From contig JBNKGC010000006.1 in the NCBI GenBank assembly GCA_050289625.1, positions 1 to 64,000 of the forward strand: a stretch of DNA of 64,000 nt, in the 5' to 3' direction. Below the pieces are notes generated by a model that saw only the letters and a list, made by a program, of their open reading frames with translations, ran no database searches and was not told the DNA's origin. Position numbers and translations under genes: made by a program. The stretch is from NIC37A-2 sp050289625. Its GTDB lineage: Bacteria; Myxococcota_A; Polyangia; Polyangiales; Polyangiaceae. This document shows positions 14,884 to 22,902 of this stretch, piece by piece. How positions within the stretch are numbered: position 1 is the first letter of the stretch; each line of letters begins with the position of its first letter.

Positions 14884-17394
14884 GTGGGGGAAGGTCGGTG
14901 CACCTGGGCGAGACCGGTCCCGTTCGTCTTCCTGGCGAGCTGGGTCGCGCAGTCGTGGGGAACGGACCCGTACCCGAGCTCTGCGTCAGCTGCCCCGGAA
15001 GCGATGGTCGTAAGAAGCGCGGCGAGTGCCGGGATTACTGTGCGTTCCGAGGACGTGCGGTTCCCTCAGGCCCCTGAGGTGGGTCTCCGAGCACTCACGG
15101 AGAGCGTCCCGGTCGTATTCCTCGGCTCGGAAAATGGCGGGGCCCGCGACGTTTACGAAGCCAGCGCTCGGTTCAGCCCCGAGGGCTCTCTGGTCGAGAT
15201 CCGAAGCCCACGGAACCTCACCAGAACTGAAGATGCCGACGAGCGCGGCCTTGTGGCTCGGGGTGACCACACGGCATGGTGGATCGGAGCGGGAGAATCG
15301 GACGTCGTCTTTGTGCTCGAACGCGGTGGCGAGAAGCTGCCCGAACGCTGGTCCGCAGTGCAGCGAGTCCAAAAGCAGGTCGAGACGTTCCAATTGCTCG
15401 GAACCTTCGACGTTCCCAGTCGCAGGAGTCTTCGGCTCCCCCACGGGTGTCGGGTCAAGTCCCTCTCCGACTCCTCCGAAGCCCTCGACGTGGTGACCAG
15501 TCAAGGGCTCCACCGGGTCGCCTGGGACGGCATCGACCTGGGATTGAACGGGCTCCCGGCGCACCACCTCGAGCTCGGCGAGCCAGGAAACATCGTCACC
15601 TGGGCCGCGGAGCGTCTCCGGGACAGTTTCGTGGGGGAGAGAGGCGTCGAGTTACTCAAGCTCGTTGGCTTCGCAGGGCGTGACTATGCCGATCGCCTCG
15701 TGGGGGCCGTCACCGATCCCGATGGATCCGAGCGCGCCTCTTTCGAGCTCGCGGTCCCGCTGGACCTCATTCGCCGCGCGCCCGTCGATCGCCACACGGG
15801 ATGGCCGCCAGCTCCGCTCACGCCGATCTTGTCGCAGCCGCTCGAGGGAGAAGGTCAGTGGGTGCCTCTCGCCGAAGATCCTTTCGTCGCGCAGTGGAGA
15901 GGTGAACCCACGCCCCTGTCGGTGTCCTTCGTTCGTCCCGACCCCAAACGCCCCCACACGCTCGCATACGTCGCCATTTGGGATCCTCGCCGCATCGAGC
16001 TCCATGCTGTCAGTGGAACGCTGGAACCCAAGAGCAGCACCGGTGAGTTCGGCGACGGCCTCATTCCCCGCGATCCTCGTGTGATGGGCCGGCTGGTAGG
16101 CGCCTTCAACGGCGGCTTCCGATCGCGACATGGCCAGTTCGGCATGATGACCGAGCGGCGGGTTCACCTACCCCCGAAACCCTACGCAGCGACCGTCGCT
16201 CGCCTCGATGATGGTTCGACCGCATTTGGAACCTGGCCCGCACGGGGGGAAATCCCCGAGAGCATCGTGTCGTTCCGTCAGAACCTCACCCCCCTCATCC
16301 AAAACGGTGTCGACAATCCCTACAGACGCCATTTTTGGGGAGGAATGCCCGAGGGGTGGCAGTACGAATCCTTCACCGTCCGTACGGCCTTGTGTCTGAC
16401 GGAGGAAGGGTTCGTCGCATACGTTTACGGGACCTCCCTCAGTCCGAGCACGTTGATCACAGCGGCCCGAGCAGCTCGATGTACGTACGCGCTACACCTC
16501 GACATGAACGCAGGACACACCGGGTTCGAGCTGTATCGGGTGACCCGGTCCACCGCGGCGCAGACGGACGCAGGCTCGCGGGCGGCCAGCACGAAGTATC
16601 AAGCGAGGGGTCCCGTGCCGCACATGAGCGGATATCAGTTCGCGACTCGTCGCCTCGTGCGCGGGATGGCGCTCATGAACTTCCCTCGCTACCTCGATCG
16701 GCAGGCGCGCGACTTCTTCTACCTGACCCTGGTGCCTCAGGTGCCGACAGTTTCGCTGCCGACCGACTGGGTCTCCGACCCACCGGGTAGCGGGTGGCTG
16801 CTCGAAGGCTTGCCTCAGCACGGATGGCCAAGCGCGGTGGCATATGCCAGGATCCAGCCGGAGCCAGGGTGGCACGCGCACCTTCTCGAGCTCGATCCTC
16901 GGCGCCTCGAGCCGGGAGGGTCGGGTCCCGCCGTCGTCTCTTTTCGAGCCCCCGACGCGCGAACACCCCATTCCCAGGGGGCCGCGGTCGCCCTCTGGTG
17001 GACGAGAGAACGCTTTTCCCTCCAGGCCCGGGCTCCGGCGGGCGCGAAAAAGATCGCCGCGCTTCCTCCCACCGAAAACGGGCCTGCTGCGTTGGCCACC
17101 ACCCCGGAGGGAACCCTGCTCTACGTGGAGCTGGAGGGCGACCCGCCGCGCTCCGCAGAGGGACCGAAGATGGCCCGAGCTATCCTGCACCGCCTGCGAT
17201 GCCAGCAAATTATCGGTCTCAATGCACCGTGGCGCTCGCGTTTCCCGTCGACCTCCGAGGATCACGACCAGCCCGCCGATCAATCGGAGCTGACCTTCAC
17301 GCGCGCTCTGGGTCCCCGGGGAGAGACCCTCTTTGCGGACACGCCCGTGGTCCCCCCCGAGATCTGGGCTTTCGCGCAGCGGAGAGGCCCCTGA
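14884..17394 (+). CDS. Secreted NAGPA-like (phosphodiester glycosidase) protein
   Basis: 836 residues from a GTG start; ATG 15004 is the next option, but the GTG gives a signal-peptide-like segment, PVPFVFLASWVAQSWG. The middle of the protein (about residues 340-640) has the hallmarks of the NAGPA/DUF2233 fold: LVGAFNGGFRSRHGQFGMM near 404 and ALHLDMNAGHTGFELYRV near 537. These stand where the family has its NGGF and LDGG motifs; here DMNAG replaces DGG, so catalysis is uncertain. Relatives cleave or modify phosphodiester-linked sugars on exopolysaccharides. The flanks have no recognised domain. The gene stands alone. Confidence 0.7.
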   Translation: MGEGRCTWARPVPFVFLASWVAQSWGTDPYPSSASAAPEAMVVRSAASAGITVRSEDVRFPQAPEVGLRALTESVPVVFLGSENGGARDVYEASARFSPEGSLVEIRSPRNLTRTEDADERGLVARGDHTAWWIGAGESDVVFVLERGGEKLPERWSAVQRVQKQVETFQLLGTFDVPSRRSLRLPHGCRVKSLSDSSEALDVVTSQGLHRVAWDGIDLGLNGLPAHHLELGEPGNIVTWAAERLRDSFVGERGVELLKLVGFAGRDYADRLVGAVTDPDGSERASFELAVPLDLIRRAPVDRHTGWPPAPLTPILSQPLEGEGQWVPLAEDPFVAQWRGEPTPLSVSFVRPDPKRPHTLAYVAIWDPRRIELHAVSGTLEPKSSTGEFGDGLIPRDPRVMGRLVGAFNGGFRSRHGQFGMMTERRVHLPPKPYAATVARLDDGSTAFGTWPARGEIPESIVSFRQNLTPLIQNGVDNPYRRHFWGGMPEGWQYESFTVRTALCLTEEGFVAYVYGTSLSPSTLITAARAARCTYALHLDMNAGHTGFELYRVTRSTAAQTDAGSRAASTKYQARGPVPHMSGYQFATRRLVRGMALMNFPRYLDRQARDFFYLTLVPQVPTVSLPTDWVSDPPGSGWLLEGLPQHGWPSAVAYARIQPEPGWHAHLLELDPRRLEPGGSGPAVVSFRAPDARTPHSQGAAVALWWTRERFSLQARAPAGAKKIAALPPTENGPAALATTPEGTLLYVELEGDPPRSAEGPKMARAILHRLRCQQIIGLNAPWRSRFPSTSEDHDQPADQSELTFTRALGPRGETLFADTPVVPPEIWAFAQRRGP

Positions 17395-17843
17395 GGCGGT
17401 GCGAAACCCACGAAACGTCGCCTTCCCGGGGCGCGCGGCTCGGTAGCGCTCCTCGGAAAGCAATCGCCTGACCAGGCCGGAACCCTTGCCCCGGGAAGCA
17501 ACGCGCGCCCAATCGCGGATTATTCGCCCCGCTTCCACGATCTAGCGCAAAATCACGGCTCAACCGCTGGGACGATTTTGGGTTTCCCGCTCGCCAACCC
17601 TCAGAGTGCGGGCTATTGTGCCGCCAACGAAATTTCCACAGAACCTCAGTCGACTCGAGCCGAGCTCCCCACTGCCGGGCGAACGAATCGTAACCCGCAG
17701 CTGAAGTCGGCACCGGGAGTCCCCTCCTCCCTGAGCGAGTCCGTGTGGCACGAGGCAGGTGCAACCTGGACCCGAGACCTGAGATCGAATTGTGCGGCGG
17801 CGCGAAGAAGCATGCGGCGCCACATCAGGAGAACAACCGAGAA
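17395..17843. other. 449-base gene-free stretch
   Basis: No open frame with coding character lies here. It contains the leader of the PEGA gene, whose ribosome site AGGAG is at 17827-17831. The AT-richer part around 17515-17640 would suit a promoter, but I see no consensus pair of boxes. Confidence 0.5.
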
Positions 17844-19895
17844 ATGAGCGACAAAGGCGGTTCCGATCTGGACGTTTTCGAAGGGCTGTCGAAGAAGCCG
17901 TCAGCGCCTCCGAGTGCTGCGCGCCAGGGCACGCTGCTTGGTCTCGCTGCGCCTCCGCCTCCGCCTCCGCCGAGCAAGTCCGCGGTATCGCAGCCGCCTC
18001 CGAGCAAGGCGGCTGCTCCGGCGCCACCGCCTTCGTTCAGCAAAGGCCCACCACCTCCACCGCCGTCGGTCGTCGGAGCTCCGACTCCTCCATCTCGATC
18101 GCGCGCGTCGGCTCCGCCGCCCCCTCCGCCATCGGCCCTGGGCGCACCGGCCCCACCCCCCATCCCTTCGGCCGCGGCCAAGCCGCCCATGGCAAGCGGG
18201 GACGACGAGACGCCGCGGCCGTCCGCGGCGCCACCTGTACCGCCTTCTCCCTCGCTCGCCGCGGCGCCACCGCCGCCGGTACCCTCTTCCGCAGCGGCAC
18301 CTCCGCCGCCACCCACTCCGTCGGCGGCCGTGGCACCCCCGCCACCGGCTCCTTCGAAGTTGGCGTCGCCACCCCCGGCCCCGAAGCCGTCGGTCGTTCC
18401 TCCGCCACCACCCGTGTCGGCGGCTGCGCCCGCGCCTCCCCCTGCCCCGGTCGACATGGACTGGGACGACGAGGACGAAAAGACGACTGTTTTCGACCGC
18501 TCGGACGAGGACTCCGCGCGAGCGCTGCTGCACAACACGGCGCCCCCTCCCGCGCCGAAGCCCGCGGCTGGCGCCCCGATGCCGACACGTTCGGCCCCAC
18601 CACCGCCCCCCTCACCGTCGATGGCCGCGGCACCGCCGCCTTCGATGCCTCGCCCTAGCGCAGCGCCATTCAGCAGCAGAACCGCGTCGGCTCCCCCTCC
18701 ACCGCCCACTGCGAGCCGAGCACCGGCTCCACCCCCTGTCAGTCAGATGGGAATGGCGCCCGCTAGCGCTCAGCCGGTGGCCGCCTCCACCGCTCAGCCC
18801 ACGGCGATGGAGTTCGCTCCGCGCAAGAGCAACAAGGGGCTCATCTTTGGCGGAGTGGGTCTCGTCGCCGTCGCCGCGGCGGCATTTGCCTTCCTCGGAG
18901 GGGGCGGGACGGGCAAGCTCATCGTCACCGTCGCCGGTCCTGGGGGCAAGGCCGTGAGCGGCGTGCAGGTCCTCATCGACGGACAGCCCGTCTGCAGCGA
19001 AAGCCCGTGCATCCGCCCCGAGCTCGAACCAGGCGTTCGCATCGTCTCGGTCAAGGCCGACGGCTACGAGCCGACGGCCGGGAAGTCCGTCAAGGTCGAG
19101 GCCGGGGAAGAGACTCCTCTCGACATCGAGCTGACTCCTACCGCACCGACCGGCATCAAGGTCACCGCAGAAGGAGCCGGCTTGAAACTCTCCATCGATG
19201 GCAAGGAAGTCGGACCCCTTCCCCAGGAGGTGGCGGAGCTCGAAGCCGGTGAGCACACCGTCGCCATCACCGGAAGCGACTACTTCTCCAAGTTCGAAAA
19301 GAAGGTAACCGTCAAAGCGGGCGAGATGCTCGAGCTCGATCCAAAGCTCGAACTCGTCAAGGGCGGTCTCACCGTCGAGCTGGGTGAAAATGCTCAGGGC
19401 GCCAATGTCATGCTGGAAGGCGCGGGCAAACCCAAGCCTCTGAACAAGCACATCGGCGTGACCATCGAGCTTCCGACGGACAAGAAGTACAAGCTCGTCG
19501 CGACGAAGAAGGGCTTCGAGGACTACGAGGAAGAGATCTCCTTCGAAGACGGAAAGCCGGAAAAAACGTTTACCATTTCGCTGACTCCCGAAGGCGACGC
19601 TGATTCGGGCAGCAGCGCCAAGAGCACTCCCGGCTCATCGTCCCACGGTTCGGCTCCTTCCACGTCGTCGGGGTCGTCGGCTCCGTCGAGCCAAGCGACC
19701 CTGAACATCAACTCGATCCCGGTCTCGAACGTGATCGTCGACGGACGACCCCTCGGTACGACACCGAAGGTGGGCGTCAAGGTAAGCCCTGGCTCTCACA
19801 CCGTGGTGTTTGTTCACCCGCAGCACGGACGAAAGGTCCGAACCGTCAACGTCGACGCCGGAAAAGCCGCCACTGCGGCGGTGCGCTTCCCCTGA
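17844..19895 (+). CDS. Proline-rich membrane protein with PEGA repeats
   Basis: 683 residues from ATG 17844, 12 bases after AGGAG. Residues 20-330 are proline-alanine rich and interrupted by an acidic motif, DEDEKTTVFDRSDED, at about 209-223. One membrane helix (about 332-354, GLIFGGVGLVAVAAAAFAF) separates this cytoplasmic part from an outside part made of four beta-rich PEGA-like repeats. Examples are GVQVLIDGQPV, LKLSIDGKEVGPLP and SNVIVDGRPLGTTPKVGVKV, with a serine-glycine linker before the last. PEGA domains are thought to bind surface polymers. The N-terminal half resembles the linkers of myxobacterial FHA or kinase proteins, but no kinase is fused here. A terminator-like hairpin follows. 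Confidence 0.8.
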   Translation: MSDKGGSDLDVFEGLSKKPSAPPSAARQGTLLGLAAPPPPPPPSKSAVSQPPPSKAAAPAPPPSFSKGPPPPPPSVVGAPTPPSRSRASAPPPPPPSALGAPAPPPIPSAAAKPPMASGDDETPRPSAAPPVPPSPSLAAAPPPPVPSSAAAPPPPPTPSAAVAPPPPAPSKLASPPPAPKPSVVPPPPPVSAAAPAPPPAPVDMDWDDEDEKTTVFDRSDEDSARALLHNTAPPPAPKPAAGAPMPTRSAPPPPPSPSMAAAPPPSMPRPSAAPFSSRTASAPPPPPTASRAPAPPPVSQMGMAPASAQPVAASTAQPTAMEFAPRKSNKGLIFGGVGLVAVAAAAFAFLGGGGTGKLIVTVAGPGGKAVSGVQVLIDGQPVCSESPCIRPELEPGVRIVSVKADGYEPTAGKSVKVEAGEETPLDIELTPTAPTGIKVTAEGAGLKLSIDGKEVGPLPQEVAELEAGEHTVAITGSDYFSKFEKKVTVKAGEMLELDPKLELVKGGLTVELGENAQGANVMLEGAGKPKPLNKHIGVTIELPTDKKYKLVATKKGFEDYEEEISFEDGKPEKTFTISLTPEGDADSGSSAKSTPGSSSHGSAPSTSSGSSAPSSQATLNINSIPVSNVIVDGRPLGTTPKVGVKVSPGSHTVVFVHPQHGRKVRTVNVDAGKAATAAVRFP

Positions 19896-19922
19896 AGACG
19901 AAGCGCTGGAGCGTCTACCTCC

Positions 19923-19947
19923 AGAGCCCCGCCCCTGGCGGGGCTCT
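19923..19947. terminator. Hairpin between convergent genes
   Basis: Arms AGAGCCCCGCC and GGCGGGGCTCT form an 11-base-pair stem with loop CCT. It sits 28 bases after the PEGA gene stop and 8 bases before the stop of the convergent TPR gene, so it could serve both. There is no strong T run on either side. Confidence 0.65.
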
Positions 19948-19954
19948 TCGCATT

Positions 19955-20902
19955 TCACCGCTGATCGATCGACGCGGCGATGCTTTCGAAAGAGGAGGCA
20001 CACCCTTCGTTCTGCGCGGCGCGCACCCCAGCGCATTCGAACGGATCGGTCGCTGGAGCGATCAGCTGAAACTGCGCTCGGTCGACGAGGGGAAGATCGT
20101 TTTGGCGCATCTCGTCCATCGCACGCAGACGAGTCTGGGTGTCCTCGGCCAGCTGCGCGCTCTCGATCCGACGTAGGTAGGCGAGGGCCTTCTGACGAAC
20201 CTCCTCGTTGTCCGATATGGCCAGAACCCTGCGAAGGGAGCGAACGGTGGCCTCCCGCTCACCCGCTCTGGAAAACAGGCTCGCCGCGGTGACGCAGTGA
20301 TGCGGGATGTTCCCTCCGGCCCCAAGCATGTCGCACGCGTGTGCGAGCACCCGCGCGCCCGCGATCCTCCACTCCTTCTTGTCTTCGTCCGCTGGCAGGT
20401 GCGGATACGCCAAATAGGCCATGAACTGCCCGGCGACGAGCGCCAGTTCAGCGTCGTCCGGGAAAGCCTCGAGCCCCCGCTCGAGGATCGTCCTCGCACG
20501 ACGATAGCGCTCCTTGGGCGGGTCGACCGGCTGCAAGATGATGAGCGTGTCGGCGAGGTAGTACGGATCCCTGAAGCTCGGGTCGAGCGCGGTGATGGTG
20601 TCCAGGTACTCGGGGGCGTACTCGTAGAGCCGCTTTTGCTCGAAGTGGATCCCGTACGAGACGAGCACGTGTGCGAAGATCAAGTCTGCCAACGCCGACC
20701 GGTAACCCAGACTAGCGACGATGGCCTGCTCCGGTGAAGGAAGTGCGTAGACGTCCGTCTTCGTGCGCAGCGAGTCGAAATCTTCGACGACCCGCGGTCG
20801 CACCACCGAAATGACGATCCCCGCCAGCACCAGCAGGCTGAGAGCCAGACCACTTCGAAGAAGATCCCGCTTCCTCGCTTCTTGTTTCGTCGTTCCCTTC
20901 AC
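19955..20902 (-). CDS. Membrane-anchored TPR-like protein of the pilin cluster
   Basis: 315 residues. One N-terminal membrane helix (about 15-34, SGLALSLLVLAGIVISVV) after a basic KQEARKRD segment makes it a type II membrane protein with the rest outside. Helical repeats of TPR type follow, for instance ERYRRARTILERGLEAFPDD and AGEREATVRSLRRVLAISD. The C-terminus has two cysteines in CAGVRAAQNEGC that could form a disulfide. It is the last gene of the pilin block, 14 bases after the third pilin-like gene. An assembly or minor-pilin accessory role is likely from context; the family itself is not recognised. Confidence 0.65.
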   Translation of the reverse strand: MKGTTKQEARKRDLLRSGLALSLLVLAGIVISVVRPRVVEDFDSLRTKTDVYALPSPEQAIVASLGYRSALADLIFAHVLVSYGIHFEQKRLYEYAPEYLDTITALDPSFRDPYYLADTLIILQPVDPPKERYRRARTILERGLEAFPDDAELALVAGQFMAYLAYPHLPADEDKKEWRIAGARVLAHACDMLGAGGNIPHHCVTAASLFSRAGEREATVRSLRRVLAISDNEEVRQKALAYLRRIESAQLAEDTQTRLRAMDEMRQNDLPLVDRAQFQLIAPATDPFECAGVRAAQNEGCASSFESIAASIDQR

Positions 20903-20916
20903 GCCGGGGCCCCGGG

Positions 20917-21402
20917 CTACTCCACCTCGCGGTGAATTCGAATCGGATAGATGATGGGTTCCCCCTCGTCCCGAGTCTCTCCGGCGATCTCGAAACGACT
21001 CTTGATGCCATCCCCGTCCAAGTCACCGAACGCCCGGGCCTCGAAGTGCGCCGCGCCGTCTTCGGATCGACTCTCGAACTCGAACGCAAACGCGTGCTCC
21101 ACGTCCCAAGCGAACCCCAGACGCCGCCACGTCGGATGATCCCAAGTACCCGGAGGATCGACGACGCGTTCCCCTTGGGGCACCGTCTCCGGGGTGAGCC
21201 CCACGGACTCAGGGTACGCCAAAACGGCCGGCACCCCGGCGGCTAGCGCCGTGGCGCTGGCGGCGATGCGCCCGAGCCCGTCCATCGGTTCAGCCAACCG
21301 TGACGCCCGCAGGTTGTCGACGAACGTCGGCACCGCGACGGCGAGCACACCGCCGCCGAGTGCAACCGCAATGGCGGCCTGGAGGGGGGTCATGGTGGTC
21401 AC
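20917..21402 (-). CDS. Pilin-like protein without the prepilin cleavage motif
   Basis: 161 residues. The N-terminal helix MTPLQAAIAVALGGGVLAVA looks like a pilin helix, but the usual GF(T)LxE cleavage site is missing: no glycine-phenylalanine pair and no Glu at position 5. The C-terminal part has ARAFGDLDGDGIKSRFEIAG, the same Asp-rich GDxDGDG signature as the two true pilins just upstream. It lies 52 bases after the second pilin and 14 bases before the TPR gene, on the same strand. It may be a degenerate paralogue, a minor subunit or a membrane-anchored partner. It is probably transcribed from the pilin promoter. Confidence 0.65.
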   Translation of the reverse strand: MTTMTPLQAAIAVALGGGVLAVAVPTFVDNLRASRLAEPMDGLGRIAASATALAAGVPAVLAYPESVGLTPETVPQGERVVDPPGTWDHPTWRRLGFAWDVEHAFAFEFESRSEDGAAHFEARAFGDLDGDGIKSRFEIAGETRDEGEPIIYPIRIHREVE

Positions 21403-21454
21403 GGCGCGCGGAACCTAGCACGCTGCGCCAGGCGAAGAACCACCTTCGCAGCCC

Positions 21455-22039
21455 TCACTCCTTGCCATCTTGTTGGTAGATGAGGTTCGTGAAGCTCGAA
21501 CCGATATAGAGCGAGGTGTTTCCGTCGACATCCAAATCACCGATGGCCTTCACGACGTACCAAGGCCCCGTGGGCGGGTTCGGCTCGTTGTAGTTCGCGG
21601 TTCCTAGACCGACGACCGCTTCGTTCGCGGCGCCCGCGGCGACCGCATACCGATAGAGCACTGCCTGGGGCACGTTCACACCCAGACGCTTGAAGTTGTC
21701 GTCGATGAGCCCGACGTCACCACCCCATTGGATCACGTTGCCGAAGGGGACAACCCCAGGGTCTGCGGGATAGTACGTGTTCAGACTGCCGGTCACGTCG
21801 AGGTACGTGAACGCCTCGTCGTAGTACGCCTCTTGGGCCGTCTTGATCGCGCCAATCACCTGAATGGGCTCGGCTGTCTTTGCGGCGAGGATGTACTTTC
21901 GCACACCGTACACGGCGATGGTCGCCAAAATTCCCATGATCACCACGACGATCATCAGCTCGAGCAGAGTAAAGCCCCGGCGGCGCCCGCGCGATGATGA
22001 GACGATTGCTGGCAGGGATGTGGACGCTCGATGCATCAT
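21455..22039 (-). CDS. Type IV prepilin, second of a tandem pair
   Basis: 194 residues. A short basic leader, SSSRGRRRG, is followed by the cleavage site and helix FTLLELMIVVVIMGILATIA, with the conserved Glu5. The mature protein ends in AIGDLDVDGNTSLYIGSS, an Asp-rich motif that could bind calcium. ATG 22039 shares ATGA with the stop of the upstream pilin, so the two are translationally coupled. Both proteins have 194 residues and a common C-terminal plan (PWYVVKAIGDLDVDG against PWYVIQALGDIDGDG), so they are duplicates. The role is pilus fibre or pseudopilus subunit; PilA identity cannot be decided here. Confidence 0.88.
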   Translation of the reverse strand: MMHRASTSLPAIVSSSRGRRRGFTLLELMIVVVIMGILATIAVYGVRKYILAAKTAEPIQVIGAIKTAQEAYYDEAFTYLDVTGSLNTYYPADPGVVPFGNVIQWGGDVGLIDDNFKRLGVNVPQAVLYRYAVAAGAANEAVVGLGTANYNEPNPPTGPWYVVKAIGDLDVDGNTSLYIGSSFTNLIYQQDGKE

Positions 22040-22620
22040 TCGGCCTTGTTCTCGATGTAGATGCTCTCGGAAAAGCTCGAGCCCACGAAGACGGAGTTCA
22101 CTCCGTCCCCGTCGATGTCTCCCAGGGCCTGGATGACGTACCAGGGCTCCACCGTCTGCGCTGGTGTGGGCCAGATGGGCTGAGTCGCCGCGTTCGTCAC
22201 CGCCTGGACGGAAAGGTCGGCCCCAGCCTGACCGGCAACGGTAGCGTAGCCATAGCGAACCGGGCCAGGCACCGTCACGTTCAGGCGCTGCCAGCTGGCG
22301 AAGTTCACGTGACCTGCCTGAACCCAATCGTAGACGGTCTTCTCGTCGGGCGCGGCCATCGGGTACATGGTCGACAGATTTGTCGACACGTCTAGATACG
22401 TCAGCGTTTCAGTTCGGTACCGCTCTTGCGCCGCTGCGATGCTCTGAATCATCGAAACCGCCTCGATCGAACGGGACGCCGCGATGTGCTTGCGAAAAGC
22501 CACCGAGCCAATTGCGGCCAAGACGCCCATGATCACGACTACGACCAGTACTTCGACCAGGGTGAAGCCCTTCGAACGGATGACCCTTCGACTGGAGGCT
22601 CTGGAGGAGGACGAGTTCAC
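22036..22620 (-). CDS. Type IV prepilin, first of a tandem pair
   Basis: 194 residues from GTG 22620; the frame stays open far upstream, but only this start gives a normal short leader, which ends in RRVIRSKG before FTLVEVLVVVVIMGVLAAIG. The glycine at -1, Phe1 and Glu5 are present, so prepilin peptidase should process it. The C-terminus carries QALGDIDGDGVNSVFVGSSF. It is the first pilin after the PilR-type regulator gene, separated by 282 bases that probably hold the promoter. I could not find a clear -24/-12 sigma-54 site there by eye. It overlaps the next pilin by 4 bases. Confidence 0.88.
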   Translation of the reverse strand: MNSSSSRASSRRVIRSKGFTLVEVLVVVVIMGVLAAIGSVAFRKHIAASRSIEAVSMIQSIAAAQERYRTETLTYLDVSTNLSTMYPMAAPDEKTVYDWVQAGHVNFASWQRLNVTVPGPVRYGYATVAGQAGADLSVQAVTNAATQPIWPTPAQTVEPWYVIQALGDIDGDGVNSVFVGSSFSESIYIENKAE

Positions 22621-22902
22621 AGGGGATCCATCTTCTGGCAAGTCATCGTCGCGCGACCGAAGCGCTCGGAAGCGGGACGCGCGGGGCGACTCGCCGCATC
22701 GTAGCACTGGATGGGATGGGATCGGCACGCACGAAACGCGCCGCTTCCGAGCTGGTCGAGGCTGTGCCCCATCGAAGAAGTGAGCGTCTCCCCTACTCCC
22801 TCGCACCTCCCCCCGCTCCCTCGCACCCAGGGCTCGCACACGGGGTTCGCGCGCGGGGCTCGCACACGGGCTCGTCATCGGCACCGCTCGCGACCCGACC
22901 CT
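22621..22902. repeat. Spacer before the pilin genes with short tandem repeats
   Basis: The 282 bases hold no gene. Between 22780 and 22880 there are imperfect repeats: CTCCCTCGCAC occurs twice, and the 14-mer GGCTCGCACACGGG occurs at 22831-22844 and again at 22857-22870, a 26-base period. The pilin promoter must lie here if it is not read from the regulator gene. Confidence 0.55.

Noticed and set aside
17825..18709. Glycine-rich open frame antisense to the PEGA gene
   Set aside because: It is the complement of proline-rich codons. GGN codons opposite CCN codons create a false glycine-rich protein.
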